A DNA stretch of 52,178 nucleotides, taken from an uncultured Prevotella sp. GTDB taxonomy: Bacteria > Bacteroidota > Bacteroidia > Bacteroidales > Bacteroidaceae. Positions 43,620 through 52,159 of this stretch are shown here, piece after piece. How positions within the stretch are numbered: position 1 is the stretch's first letter; each line of letters starts with the position of its first letter. The DNA is taken from NCBI GenBank assembly GCA_900318625.1, contig ONLG01000013.1, positions 1 to 52,178 on the forward strand, given 5' to 3'. The position numbers were made by a program, and so were the translations under genes. A model generated the notes under the pieces. It was not told where the DNA came from, ran no database searches, and worked only from the letters and a program-made list of their open reading frames with translations.

Positions 43620-46600
43620 TTATTTCAACCTCTCATAAATAGCATTTATTATATCATTTAGCAAGCCTTTTATAGGATAGAAGAAAAATGTTTCATCTAT
43701 AGTGTCGGTGCCAGTAGCCTCCCTCATACGACTTTCGCGACCACGTTCCAAGTAAGTCATCACATCACTATGCTTATCGCCAGCAATGTCCTTAGCCTGA
43801 GCCATAGACTGTTGAGAGACTCCAAATATTTCGTTCAGATTGAAATCACTATCCATATCAAACAGCACAAAACGGAAGAAATTGTCAACATTAGATTTAA
43901 CGCGTTGCAGATAGTCGGTTGTGATACTGTCATACGTATCATTCTGCTGTACAAAACTGCCATCACTACCTTTCAACACACGTATCAACTGGCCTAAGCC
44001 TTCACTTCCGTTGGCAAACATTCCACCTTTACAGGTCGACTCCTTTGGATTAGACGAGTTCTCAAGCCCTATTATTTCCAGCTTCTTGTCATAACTACGA
44101 CCTAAAAGTTTCTCCAACATACGTTTTGTGTATGATGCCAAATCTTCGGGATTAGGTGTTATTGCTCTTAGGATTTTACTTCCGTTTCCACTAAATGCTA
44201 TGTGCCGAGGCAAAGGGAAATCCTGAGCCTTGATTATCTGTGCTATATGATAGATGATAGCCGAGTAAAAGAGAATGAAAACAATTCTAAATTCATCATC
44301 AGCCTGCAACTTCAACAGGAAATCAACCTCCGATGCAGCTATCCCGGATGATTTAATCAGCTTGTTATCTTTTAATGAAAAGAGGAAAGAAGCCATGTCT
44401 GCAGGTTTGTTTTCAAGTTCGCTGAATATTATTTCAAGCTCACGCCCAGCACTTGCAATATTAGAATGGATTTTATTCTTGTAAAAATCAACGATACCAT
44501 TCTGAGTATTTAGTGCAGAGAACGGGTCTTCAAACATTGTGTTTGCTGCAAAGCGGAACGATGTTACGAGTTCTATTTCCTTATTCTTGGCAAATGCTAT
44601 ATCAGTTGTACCGCCACCGATGTCAACCGTTATCATATCTGTGGCACTGCTATACTTATTGAAGAAGTAGCGCACAGGAGCCTGTGACTCAGTCATGGAA
44701 TTAAGGATGGCTCCTTGTCCGAAATACTTTCTGAAAGAATTTTGCCATGCTTGGTTGAACGTATTATAACGTCTGCGAGGCATACTTGACGGATAGAACC
44801 ATGTTAAACGGGTACTTGAAAGATTGCCATCATTGAGAACAACCTTGTTGCGAAGTATAAACATAAGGTTGTCTATATAACTAGTTGCAATACGGTTGCT
44901 GTTTTCACTATTGCCCCACTTAACACTCTCCTCAAGCTCTTTGTTGTATTGAAGTATTGACCGTTTGCAATAAGCAAAAGCAATGTTAGCCAGGCCAAAA
45001 GGATAAACCGTATTTCGCCAATCAATTGTCTTAGCCACAAACATCTGCGTGCGTGTTGGAAAATGGAAGTCTGAAGAGTCGTTGAATTCGGAAGGGAACA
45101 AGTCGCGTTCAACAACATTGTTCTGGCGCATAAATTCTACTTCCATCTCTACGTTTCCGATAATCTCAGTACGAGGCAAAAACAAGTTTGCGACCATTTC
45201 ATCGTCAACACTGAAAGAAAGTGGATGGCTCTCCCCTGCAACATTCAGCTTTTTAAACTCTACATGAGTATTTGTCGTACCAAGATCAACTGAGAATTGG
45301 AAAGACTGTGTTTGCGTATTTTGTTTGAACAATGGGACAATAAGTCCTTGGCTTTTGCCATATCTAAGGCGAATGCTATCGAATAATACATTTTCCAAAA
45401 CGTATACATCGGTAGACAACTGATATTCGCCATTCGTGTTGCGACATTCTTTGGGTATGTCAGTAACAAGAGTACCATCACTGTAGAAGTCAAGCGCAAA
45501 GTTGTCATTTTTATCATGTATGGCAAAAACACGGTACATGGCATCTTGAAAATTGCTGAATTTAACGCATGGCATAATTAGCAAATCCAATTCCTTGAAT
45601 ACACTTTCGTTAAAAATGCCACCTTCGTTATGGGTCTGATCTATCTTCGACTGCCTATCTGGGTAGTACTTTCGCGTATACTCAATATAGTTCATACTTC
45701 CACAGCCTTTCACTGGTATACGCAGTATTACCTTGACAGCGCCACTTGCCAAGTACATCATTTCAAACATCTTCTTTGGTTCCGAAGTAAAGCCTGACGG
45801 TAGATTGCCTTTCAAATCATCAATGGAAAAGAACTTGAAGAACAACTCCTTTACAGGAATCAAATAGGCTGTTTTCCTCTTAACACTTGGATTGATGCTA
45901 CAATCCATATTCCCATCAAATAAATAGGAGTTAATTCCATGAGGAACGGCAATCATCATTTCTTCCAAGAAGTCATCTATGGTAAGGTAAGGATGTCGAC
46001 TGCCATCAAATGGCAAAGTTCGCATATTATAATCATGCTCACTCGAACGATATGGAGCATGATACTGAGAGCCCCATTTGTCGCATACATAATGAAAATC
46101 TTTGTAAAGAGAACCAGATTCTACGGGCAAAACCAAAGGCAACAATCCGTCAAAACTAACAGTGGGACAGATCATAAAATCGCTATTTGCAATGGTCTGC
46201 TGACGTTGCATATAAAGTTTCATTCCGTTAATCGCCACTTCATGCGCCTGATTTTGATAGTTCACAATGATGGGAGAATAATCAGCAGCATTTGCTATCG
46301 TGAGTTTCTGAATTCTATCCTTTAGGTTAATGTCAGAAAGAGCACCGAACGTAAGGTCAAGATAATCATTAACTTCCGCATAAAGAGTCGGAAATAGCGG
46401 ATTGACTTTACGCAAAAGGAATAGCGAACATATAAATTCCGGATCACGACGATATAAAGGTCTGTAATCATCGTCAAAGGGTTTATCCTGTCCAAAAACG
46501 ATATTCTGCCCTACATATTTCAAATTGTTAGCATTGCTGAAAAATATGGTAGAAGGCGAAGTGGCACCTATAATATTAAGCTGTTGTTGTCCACCACGGT

Positions 46601-47108
46601 AATTAAGCAGATAGAAATTCTCATTCACATCAAAATTATAGGTTGCCTTATCTGTTGGGGCATTGAGAAAAGTATCCAGCACTTGTGCATAATTGTAATG
46701 ACCGGCTACTCCTGACTTTTGAAGTTCTTCGATTGCGACAGCAGGATTCCATGGGATTATTTCTATCCTGTCACTCAGCTTACCGTAGCGGAAAAATATC
46801 TCTGCCACATCAAGTGTGTCTGAAACCATCTTATGAAATATTGTGCTGCCATCTAATGCCGAATAGTCTACATATCCACCATCAGTATTACATGTCTGAC
46901 AAATCTCACGAAAGGCATTCTTCACTAAGTCTATACGTGCAAAAGGTGACGGGATTGAGGTTATCTCATTACTAGGCTTATTTCCTCCTGGATCTACCAT
47001 ATTCTTTTGCGAACGATGTGTTTCATTATAAGGAAAAGCGGTTGCCGACTGCCAATCTTGCAAAGTTTCATTGCCACCTTTGTATATTCTAAAAACTTTT
47101 GATCCCAT
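43620..47108 (-). CDS. Large protein with actin/Hsp70-like ATPase domain (SrfB-like)
   Basis: 1162 residues. The first 600 or so form an unrecognised mixed region without membrane helices. The C-terminal half is an actin/Hsp70-type ATPase: phosphate 1 loop SVDLGTTNTHVEF (near 605), phosphate 2 loop TVDIGGGTTDIAFA (near 828) and adenosine motif HIAFSGNGSKIL (near 969). The order and spacing are right for a nucleotide-binding actin fold. Size and layout recall the poorly understood SrfB family of putative virulence factors, which I offer as a tentative match. It lies 8 bp after the tubulin-like gene, so the two cytoskeletal proteins are made together. Confidence 0.8.
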   Translation of the reverse strand: MGSKVFRIYKGGNETLQDWQSATAFPYNETHRSQKNMVDPGGNKPSNEITSIPSPFARIDLVKNAFREICQTCNTDGGYVDYSALDGSTIFHKMVSDTLDVAEIFFRYGKLSDRIEIIPWNPAVAIEELQKSGVAGHYNYAQVLDTFLNAPTDKATYNFDVNENFYLLNYRGGQQQLNIIGATSPSTIFFSNANNLKYVGQNIVFGQDKPFDDDYRPLYRRDPEFICSLFLLRKVNPLFPTLYAEVNDYLDLTFGALSDINLKDRIQKLTIANAADYSPIIVNYQNQAHEVAINGMKLYMQRQQTIANSDFMICPTVSFDGLLPLVLPVESGSLYKDFHYVCDKWGSQYHAPYRSSEHDYNMRTLPFDGSRHPYLTIDDFLEEMMIAVPHGINSYLFDGNMDCSINPSVKRKTAYLIPVKELFFKFFSIDDLKGNLPSGFTSEPKKMFEMMYLASGAVKVILRIPVKGCGSMNYIEYTRKYYPDRQSKIDQTHNEGGIFNESVFKELDLLIMPCVKFSNFQDAMYRVFAIHDKNDNFALDFYSDGTLVTDIPKECRNTNGEYQLSTDVYVLENVLFDSIRLRYGKSQGLIVPLFKQNTQTQSFQFSVDLGTTNTHVEFKKLNVAGESHPLSFSVDDEMVANLFLPRTEIIGNVEMEVEFMRQNNVVERDLFPSEFNDSSDFHFPTRTQMFVAKTIDWRNTVYPFGLANIAFAYCKRSILQYNKELEESVKWGNSENSNRIATSYIDNLMFILRNKVVLNDGNLSSTRLTWFYPSSMPRRRYNTFNQAWQNSFRKYFGQGAILNSMTESQAPVRYFFNKYSSATDMITVDIGGGTTDIAFAKNKEIELVTSFRFAANTMFEDPFSALNTQNGIVDFYKNKIHSNIASAGRELEIIFSELENKPADMASFLFSLKDNKLIKSSGIAASEVDFLLKLQADDEFRIVFILFYSAIIYHIAQIIKAQDFPLPRHIAFSGNGSKILRAITPNPEDLASYTKRMLEKLLGRSYDKKLEIIGLENSSNPKESTCKGGMFANGSEGLGQLIRVLKGSDGSFVQQNDTYDSITTDYLQRVKSNVDNFFRFVLFDMDSDFNLNEIFGVSQQSMAQAKDIAGDKHSDVMTYLERGRESRMREATGTDTIDETFFFYPIKGLLNDIINAIYERLK

Positions 47109-47116
47109 AGCTGTAC

Positions 47117-48565
47117 TTACATTTTAAATTTTTCTTTCATCACCTTATCTGCTCCTAAATAATAGAGTTCCATAAAGGCGTTTTCTTCACTTATACCAGA
47201 CGTAGTAGCTGCCTCATTTAGATAATAATAGTAAAGACTATAATTGCTACGATAATTTGTTACGCGTTGAGGCACCACACCATTTATTATTTCAAATGGT
47301 TTCTCACCACAATCAAGCTTGAACAAATCGAGTTGACGAATGTTTTCCTGCATTTCTCTCAGCCACTGCAAATAGGAATTAAGGAAATACTTTGTTTGCT
47401 CAACATAACTGCTATGATAGAACGCTTCCGTATCTTTGAACAGCTTATTGTTCTTATTTAAACTTGTTACAGATATTTCCGAGAAATGATGTTTGAAAAG
47501 ATTTGCCGTCAAAGCAAACATTGTCAACGGCCTTATAAGCATTCCTCTCAAACCAGAATATAGGTCGGTGAACCTCACAGACCCAATAACCTTGTGGCTA
47601 TCTATATTTGCATTGTTTACCCCAAGTTCCAGATATTGAGTATTCGGAAATTCCTTTTTAGCAAAATCGAGAATTGCTGTAGCTGCAAAAAACTCGACGA
47701 GATGGGCTTGGTCTCGTTGAGTAGCCCCACCTTCGTTATTGTCATAAGTGTTGTATTTATCGTCTGCAATAAAGTACAGTGCATTGATTTCTTTATCTAT
47801 GTTATTCTCATAATAGCTCAAGGCAGCCCTGGTCTTAGAAGTAAATGTATCTGAATTTATTTCGCTTTGGACATTTGTCTTGAGTTGGAAATATGGTAAA
47901 ACACTTATTGCTCCAATAGTTGAATTGTTTATAAGGCCACTGTTAGGTATAATCTTATTATGCCGTAGCGTTTTGAGAAGCAGAGGGAAACCACTTGCTC
48001 CTGTACCTCCAAATATCGAGCTGACTATAAAAATCCTATCACCATCTTGGAAACTGTTTGCAAAAGCTTCAAACTCAAGCGAAACAGCTCTGCGCTGCGT
48101 TGCATCTTCAGGAGTCACTATTTGATTTAGCACAACACTGCCTATATTAGGATTACCTTTAAAGCCAACCGACATTTGTGCATTCAAGTTCTTTTGCGAA
48201 AACAACATTTCTGTCATTGCTCGCGTTTCACGACTCATTGCAGCTAAATTTATGAAATCTTTGAAACGCTTATTTGAGGTATTTGCAACTGTCATCTTAT
48301 AGTCAGAAAGGCTGTGGACACTGACAATTGGTGTCTTGAAAAAGCGGTTCTTCGATTGCGAGAAATTCAATCTACTGCGTATTTCACTATATTCATTAAG
48401 AGTTGAAATACTAAGTGTTAGGTCAGCATTTGAACTATCGGGGTCGATTATCACGGGTACTATATCATAACCGTTGGTTTCTACCCCCGAAGCAAGCATC
48501 ATTGTGAGCGAGCGAAGCACACGGGAACCGGTGCCGCCAATTGCAAAAACATAGATTTTAGACAT
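47117..48565 (-). CDS. Tubulin/FtsZ-like GTPase
   Basis: 482 residues. The N-terminal Rossmann start KIYVFAIGGTGSRVLRSL resembles the tubulin/FtsZ first glycine loop. FIVSSIFGGTGASGFPLL near residue 187 is a close variant of the tubulin signature GGGTGxG, and the spacing fits the superfamily. It most resembles the tubulin-like family Tubulin_2 known from bacterial gene neighbourhoods. I could not find a clear T7 catalytic NxDxxD motif, so GTP hydrolysis is unsure. It sits between a small membrane protein and the actin-like ATPase. Confidence 0.78.
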   Translation of the reverse strand: MSKIYVFAIGGTGSRVLRSLTMMLASGVETNGYDIVPVIIDPDSSNADLTLSISTLNEYSEIRSRLNFSQSKNRFFKTPIVSVHSLSDYKMTVANTSNKRFKDFINLAAMSRETRAMTEMLFSQKNLNAQMSVGFKGNPNIGSVVLNQIVTPEDATQRRAVSLEFEAFANSFQDGDRIFIVSSIFGGTGASGFPLLLKTLRHNKIIPNSGLINNSTIGAISVLPYFQLKTNVQSEINSDTFTSKTRAALSYYENNIDKEINALYFIADDKYNTYDNNEGGATQRDQAHLVEFFAATAILDFAKKEFPNTQYLELGVNNANIDSHKVIGSVRFTDLYSGLRGMLIRPLTMFALTANLFKHHFSEISVTSLNKNNKLFKDTEAFYHSSYVEQTKYFLNSYLQWLREMQENIRQLDLFKLDCGEKPFEIINGVVPQRVTNYRSNYSLYYYYLNEAATTSGISEENAFMELYYLGADKVMKEKFKM

Positions 48566-48588
48566 AATCGTACCTGTTAGTTAATAGG

Positions 48589-49083
48589 TTATTTTACAAA
48601 TGGTGCTTCTGACACATTACTACTTTTCCACTTGATTAACATTGAAAGTAAGAAAAATAGCATGAGTGATAGCAACATATTAGAAATGCCGAAACAAAAA
48701 CAATTCGTTCCATTAATTTCAGAATCTATTACTTGACCACTGGCAACATCGGTTATCTTCATATAGCCAGCCATAAGGTCTGTATACGTCCATTGCCACC
48801 CAATAACTAAATTGACAAAGCCGTTTGCTAAGAAGAACAAGCCCCACCCCCACCAATGGTTAAGTTTTGCATTGTTTACAAAGTAGTAGTAAGATACAAC
48901 TATGAGCAAAGTGACAGTACACATTATGAGTCCTACACCTAAATAAAGGTTCTGTCCATGCTTAACAAATAATTCCTCGCCCCACAGATAATTTGCCAAA
49001 TTGTCATTAGCTTCAATGTTATGGGTGAAAAACGTTTCAAACCAGCAATAAATGCTTCCAAAGAATTCTTCTAACATTTCCAT
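48589..49083 (-). CDS. Small integral membrane protein, three helices (unknown)
   Basis: 164 residues. Hydrophobic helices lie near 49-68 (VGLIMCTVTLLIVVSYYYF), 77-95 (WGWGLFFLANGFVNLVIGW) and 133-150 (ISNMLLSLMLFFLLSMLI). The N-terminal 40 residues are acidic and aromatic, and the loop between helices 2 and 3 is about 35 residues and polar, with NGTNCFC. No family recognised. Its place directly before the tubulin-like gene (23 bp) suggests a membrane partner or anchor of that protein. Confidence 0.7.
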   Translation of the reverse strand: MEMLEEFFGSIYCWFETFFTHNIEANDNLANYLWGEELFVKHGQNLYLGVGLIMCTVTLLIVVSYYYFVNNAKLNHWWGWGLFFLANGFVNLVIGWQWTYTDLMAGYMKITDVASGQVIDSEINGTNCFCFGISNMLLSLMLFFLLSMLIKWKSSNVSEAPFVK

Positions 49084-49140
49084 GATTGTTTACATTAATA
49101 GTTACTATTTGTCAAAGGGTTGAATAATATCTGTAAGAGT

Positions 49141-50328
49141 TTAGTGAGCAGAAATCGTGAAATCTACATGTCCACAAGACGAAACTTCTTTATATGCATC
49201 GCTCACTCCTTGTATAAGGTTTCGTATCCCAATTGTGCGATCAGGAATATGCTTACCAATTGGCACATAATCTTGGTTTATCGAATCTACCCACAGAGGT
49301 AGGGTTTGGGCCTTTAAGAGTAATCCATCTGCACAAGGTTTAATTCTATTGGGTATCTTCAATGTAATTAAATGTGTAAAACAACTATCTGCTTTTGCCA
49401 ATTGACAGACTTTCTCAACTGTTATTCCATTATTCCCACGAGTATCATAATTAACAGGGGACAATATATAGGCTTGGGGCTGAAGCGTACTACATAAATC
49501 CATTTTCAATTCGACAAAATGCGCCGAACGTCTTGAAGAAGACCTCAAACTTTCTGTTGCAGCCCCTGAGGCTATAACACAAGCCAAAGGCGCATCAGGT
49601 GTAAAGGCACACTGGTGGCGAATACCATGCTGTATATCCTCAGGTTGCTCTTTAGCCAAAAGACGACCTAACAAGTACTTATTGCCCATCAACCATATAT
49701 AATAAGGTCGGTGAAGATTTTGCAGCACACCATTGAACTTCCCACAATATTTAGACTCCAGATGCAATATAACCACTGAGAAATCCTTGTCATTAACTAT
49801 CTTACGCTTCACGGCATTACGAACTTGAGTCTGCTTTATAGATAAAACCGGACCGTTTGGAACATCAAGTATGAAATCTGAAACAAGCATTGAAATCCTG
49901 TTACTATCAGTCTTTGCTATAACTTGTGCTATGACATCGGCAAGGTCTGAGTTCATCCTATTACCGGGAAACTGCTGAAATAGTTGAGGCGACATATCAC
50001 GAACAAAGCTCTCAAGTGATTGACTATACATAGAAACCATAGAGTTAACGAAAAAAAGCTCTGTGGTATCACATCTACTACTAAGTGCACTGGCTAAATC
50101 ATACACAGCATCCTTAAATTCCGAGCCAGCTATCATATAACCATTCATGCTGCCACTGTTCTCTAAAAACACTTGCAATACTATATTTTTAAAACTGTCT
50201 ATTTGCTGACAATCTTCAGACAGTCTAAACTTATTGGTTCCTCCACTACAAGAATAATTGGAGATTACACATAATACTAAGGAAAACAAGATCCCGAGTT
50301 GCTTGAGGTGCTTACTGTGCCTTTTCAT
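49141..50328 (-). CDS. vWA-like lipoprotein with variant metal-binding motif (first gene of the cluster)
   Basis: 395 residues from ATG 50328 (MKRHSKHLKQLGILFS); an earlier ATG at 50376 would put 16 residues before the signal peptide. The signal ends at Cys27 (NYSCSGG), predicting a lipoprotein. Residues about 48-220 look like a von Willebrand A domain: strand IVLQVFLENSGSMNGY carries the MIDAS-like motif with Glu56 in place of the usual Asp (ExSxS instead of DxSxS), and ISMLVSDFIL supplies a later Asp strand. The C-terminal half is unrecognised. It heads the eight-gene minus-strand run, behind a promoter at 50699-50730. Confidence 0.72.
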   Translation of the reverse strand: MKRHSKHLKQLGILFSLVLCVISNYSCSGGTNKFRLSEDCQQIDSFKNIVLQVFLENSGSMNGYMIAGSEFKDAVYDLASALSSRCDTTELFFVNSMVSMYSQSLESFVRDMSPQLFQQFPGNRMNSDLADVIAQVIAKTDSNRISMLVSDFILDVPNGPVLSIKQTQVRNAVKRKIVNDKDFSVVILHLESKYCGKFNGVLQNLHRPYYIWLMGNKYLLGRLLAKEQPEDIQHGIRHQCAFTPDAPLACVIASGAATESLRSSSRRSAHFVELKMDLCSTLQPQAYILSPVNYDTRGNNGITVEKVCQLAKADSCFTHLITLKIPNRIKPCADGLLLKAQTLPLWVDSINQDYVPIGKHIPDRTIGIRNLIQGVSDAYKEVSSCGHVDFTISAH

Positions 50329-50698
50329 AATAATACAAGCGGTCATGCACCCTAAGACCTTGTTAACAAAAACCAACCAGAAAACTTATGCTACAAAAAA
50401 GGCGCAGGTGCCATTTCTCGTCTATCCCGGAACCACAGGCCTTAGCATTGCCTTCATCACACGAGATAGACAACGCTGTCAGCCCACGCCAGCACGATTA
50501 TCCTAGACCAGCAATGGCCTAAAGACCACTGCTGAAAAGAAACAAACGCACTACGTAGACGTCTCGTTGCCATTTGCCCGTTGTGATGTGACGAGGTTGC
50601 TAAGTTCGTGGTTCACATAGACAAACGTCCGAAAACGTCTTCTCTTAATACATAAGACCGCCCGCTCACCCTCTATAGGCTAACAAGCGATTTGGCAA
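50329..50698 (-). other. Predicted long leader of the eight-gene cluster; no ORF recognised
   Basis: About 370 bases separate the promoter at 50699-50730 from the first ATG. The stretch is richer in GC than the genes that follow, and short ATG frames on the minus strand close after one or two codons. I see no convincing terminator, so it may be an untranslated regulatory leader or hold a small RNA. Confidence 0.4.
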
Positions 50699-50730
50699 AG
50701 ATATTATATTCTGTTTAAAATCACAAAAAA
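50699..50730 (-). promoter_or_regulatory. Bacteroidetes-type promoter for the eight-gene cluster
   Basis: On the minus strand TTTG (50727-50730), 20 bases and TATCTTTG (50699-50706) match the consensus apart from a spacer one base longer than 19. Transcription would start near 50692 and read toward the vWA-like lipoprotein gene. Confidence 0.72.
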
Positions 50731-50869
50731 ACTAACAAAAAATAACAGCTTCTGTCACTATTTATTCTTTGAATTTAAAACCCGTAGTTATCACCAACTT
50801 GGGAAATGAAGTAGAAAAGCAATATGCTGTTCCTATAGGCTGCCCGAAAAATGGGGAATTCCGAAATGC

Positions 50870-50899
50870 CCCCAGAAGTCAGACAAAAGACTTCTGGGG
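50870..50899. other. Perfect 11-bp hairpin
   Basis: CCCCAGAAGTC (50870-50880) and GACTTCTGGGG (50889-50899) pair perfectly around AGACAAAA. Neither strand has a T run next to it, so it is not a standard terminator. It lies between the cluster promoter and the frameshifted gene at 50963. The rest of 50731-50962 shows nothing recognisable. Confidence 0.65.
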
Positions 50900-50962
50900 A
50901 CACCTCAAAACAAACACTTCATATCCTCGAGTCCCATACCCCTGCTGGCAGCAGAAAGACTG

Positions 50963-51309
50963 TCAACTGTCAGCCTGTTCTGCTTTTCTCAGCTTCTCCA
51001 TCTCAGCACTGATACTGTTGTGAACCCTAAAAAACTCACCCAGCTCAAGGCGGAGATAATCTGCAATGCTGGGCAACTCGGGAATGAAAAGAACCACGGA
51101 CTTGCAATGCACGTCTACGTTGCCGCCGGCTTCGTCGATAGTGTAAACCGTGATTACGCTGTTGTTGATGTTTGACTGGTTGATGGCCTTTTGCAGCCGA
51201 GCAAACTCGTCCTGAAAGTATTCGCCTTGATAGGCAAAGATTTTTCCGTGGTCACTTCTTTGCCGGTTTGGATTATTTGCCGTAACTTTACTGCATAATT
51301 TCCACTCAC
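50963..51309 (-). pseudogene. Small cytoplasmic protein gene of about 115 codons, broken by one frameshift
   Basis: From a GTG at 51309 the frame reads SGNYAVKLRQIIQTGKEV and TTEK up to an A run (51241-51245). In the next frame the protein continues IFAYQGEYFQDEFARLQKA and on to KLRKAEQADS with a TGA at 50963-50965. Adding one A to the five-A run joins both parts into a coherent 115-residue protein with a charged, helical C-terminus. Codon use is like the neighbouring genes. No ATG exists for the second part alone. I recognise no family. The GTG lies only 9 bp from the Nudix ATG on the other strand, so any promoter must lie inside that gene, or the true start differs. Either a recent pseudogene or a sequencing error. 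Confidence 0.55.
51259..51290 (+). promoter_or_regulatory. Putative promoter of the Nudix gene
   Basis: TTTG (51259-51262), 20 bases and TAACTTTA (51283-51290) match the Bacteroidetes consensus with one mismatch at the last base of the -7 box. It lies 28 bp before the ATG and inside the frameshifted gene on the other strand. Confidence 0.6.
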
Positions 51310-51318
51310 TGAAAAGAT

Positions 51319-52008
51319 ATGGAAGAACTAAAGTATCATTACAAATATCCCCATCCGAGCGTTACGACCGACTGTGTGGTGTTCGGATATGACGGCTTGC
51401 GCCTTAACGTACTCTTGATTGAAAGAGGAGCCGACCCTTTCAAAGGACATTGGGCTTTCCCCGGCGGTTTTCTGAATATCGACGAGTCGGCTCAGCAAGG
51501 TGCAAAGCGCGAACTTTTCGAGGAAACGGGGCTGAGAGACGCATACATACACCAGTTCCACACATTCTCTGCCGTCAACCGCGACCCTCGCGAACGGGTA
51601 ATAAGCATAGCATACTATGCCTTGGTGCGCATCAGCGAGGTAAAGGGTGGCGACGATGCCGCCAAAGCGCAGTGGTTTCCGCTCGACAGCGTGCCGCCAT
51701 TGGCTTTCGACCACGACATGATGCTCCGCATGGCCATCAAGGAACTGCGCCGCCAGATCCACTTCGAGCCAATAGGCTTAGAGCTGTTGCCCGAAAAGTT
51801 CACCATGACTCAGCTCCGCCACCTCTACGAAGCCATTCTCAACAAAAAGTGCAACCACCGCCATTTCAGTACTGAGATGCTAAAGACGGGCTTCCTGACA
51901 CAACTCAACGAAACAAAAGCGGCAAACAATAAAGCCACATCCCTCTACAGATTCAACCGGGAAAAATATAACCAGATGACCAAGAACGGCTTCCACCTGG
52001 ATTTATGA
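51319..52008 (+). CDS. Nudix hydrolase with C-terminal winged-helix-like domain (NrtR/AraR-type)
   Basis: 229 residues. The Nudix box GFLNIDES and RELFEETGL fits Gx5Ex7REUxEExGU completely, so hydrolase activity is possible. The core starts TTDCVVFGYDGLRLNVLLIERG, with SAVNRDPRERVISIAYYALV downstream. Residues about 155-225 (LLPEKFTMTQLRHLYEAIL, FSTEMLKTGFL) resemble the winged-helix domain of the Nudix transcription regulators NrtR and Bacteroides AraR. It could be an ADP-ribose or sugar-nucleotide pyrophosphatase, a regulator or both; the ligand is unknown. A terminator follows. Confidence 0.88.
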   Translation: MEELKYHYKYPHPSVTTDCVVFGYDGLRLNVLLIERGADPFKGHWAFPGGFLNIDESAQQGAKRELFEETGLRDAYIHQFHTFSAVNRDPRERVISIAYYALVRISEVKGGDDAAKAQWFPLDSVPPLAFDHDMMLRMAIKELRRQIHFEPIGLELLPEKFTMTQLRHLYEAILNKKCNHRHFSTEMLKTGFLTQLNETKAANNKATSLYRFNREKYNQMTKNGFHLDL

Positions 52009-52033
52009 CACCAGCCTTGGCCTATAAGAAAGC

Positions 52034-52071
52034 AAATGGCGCGTAACTCACCAGAGCTACACGCCATTTTT
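52034..52071 (+). terminator. Rho-independent terminator of the Nudix gene
   Basis: AAATGGCG with GTA (52034-52045) pairs with TAC and CGCCATTT (52058-52069), with one mismatch, and ends in TTTTTATT on the plus strand. It lies 25 bp after the stop. Confidence 0.8.
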
Positions 52072-52120
52072 ATTGTATTATATTGCTGTCCGCTAAAAAT
52101 CAAATGAACATTAAAAATCT

Positions 52121-52159
52121 TCCGCAATGCCGATAAACAGGCATTGCGGATACTTTTTT
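52121..52159. terminator. Bidirectional terminator-like hairpin at the right edge
   Basis: TCCGCAATGCC (52121-52131) and GGCATTGCGGA (52140-52150) form a perfect 11-bp stem with an 8-base loop. A T run follows on the plus strand (TACTTTTTT) and, reading the other way, on the minus strand (AGATTTTTAA). It may serve a gene entering from the right. Confidence 0.75.

Noticed and set aside
39656-50376. Classical Zorya defence system
   Set aside because: Only the motor pair is similar; ZorC, ZorD and ZorE-type genes are absent and two cytoskeletal NTPases are present instead.
50769-51023. Plus-strand ORF of 84 codons
   Set aside because: It spans the perfect hairpin at 50870-50899 and overlaps the better-supported minus-strand gene; no coding signature.
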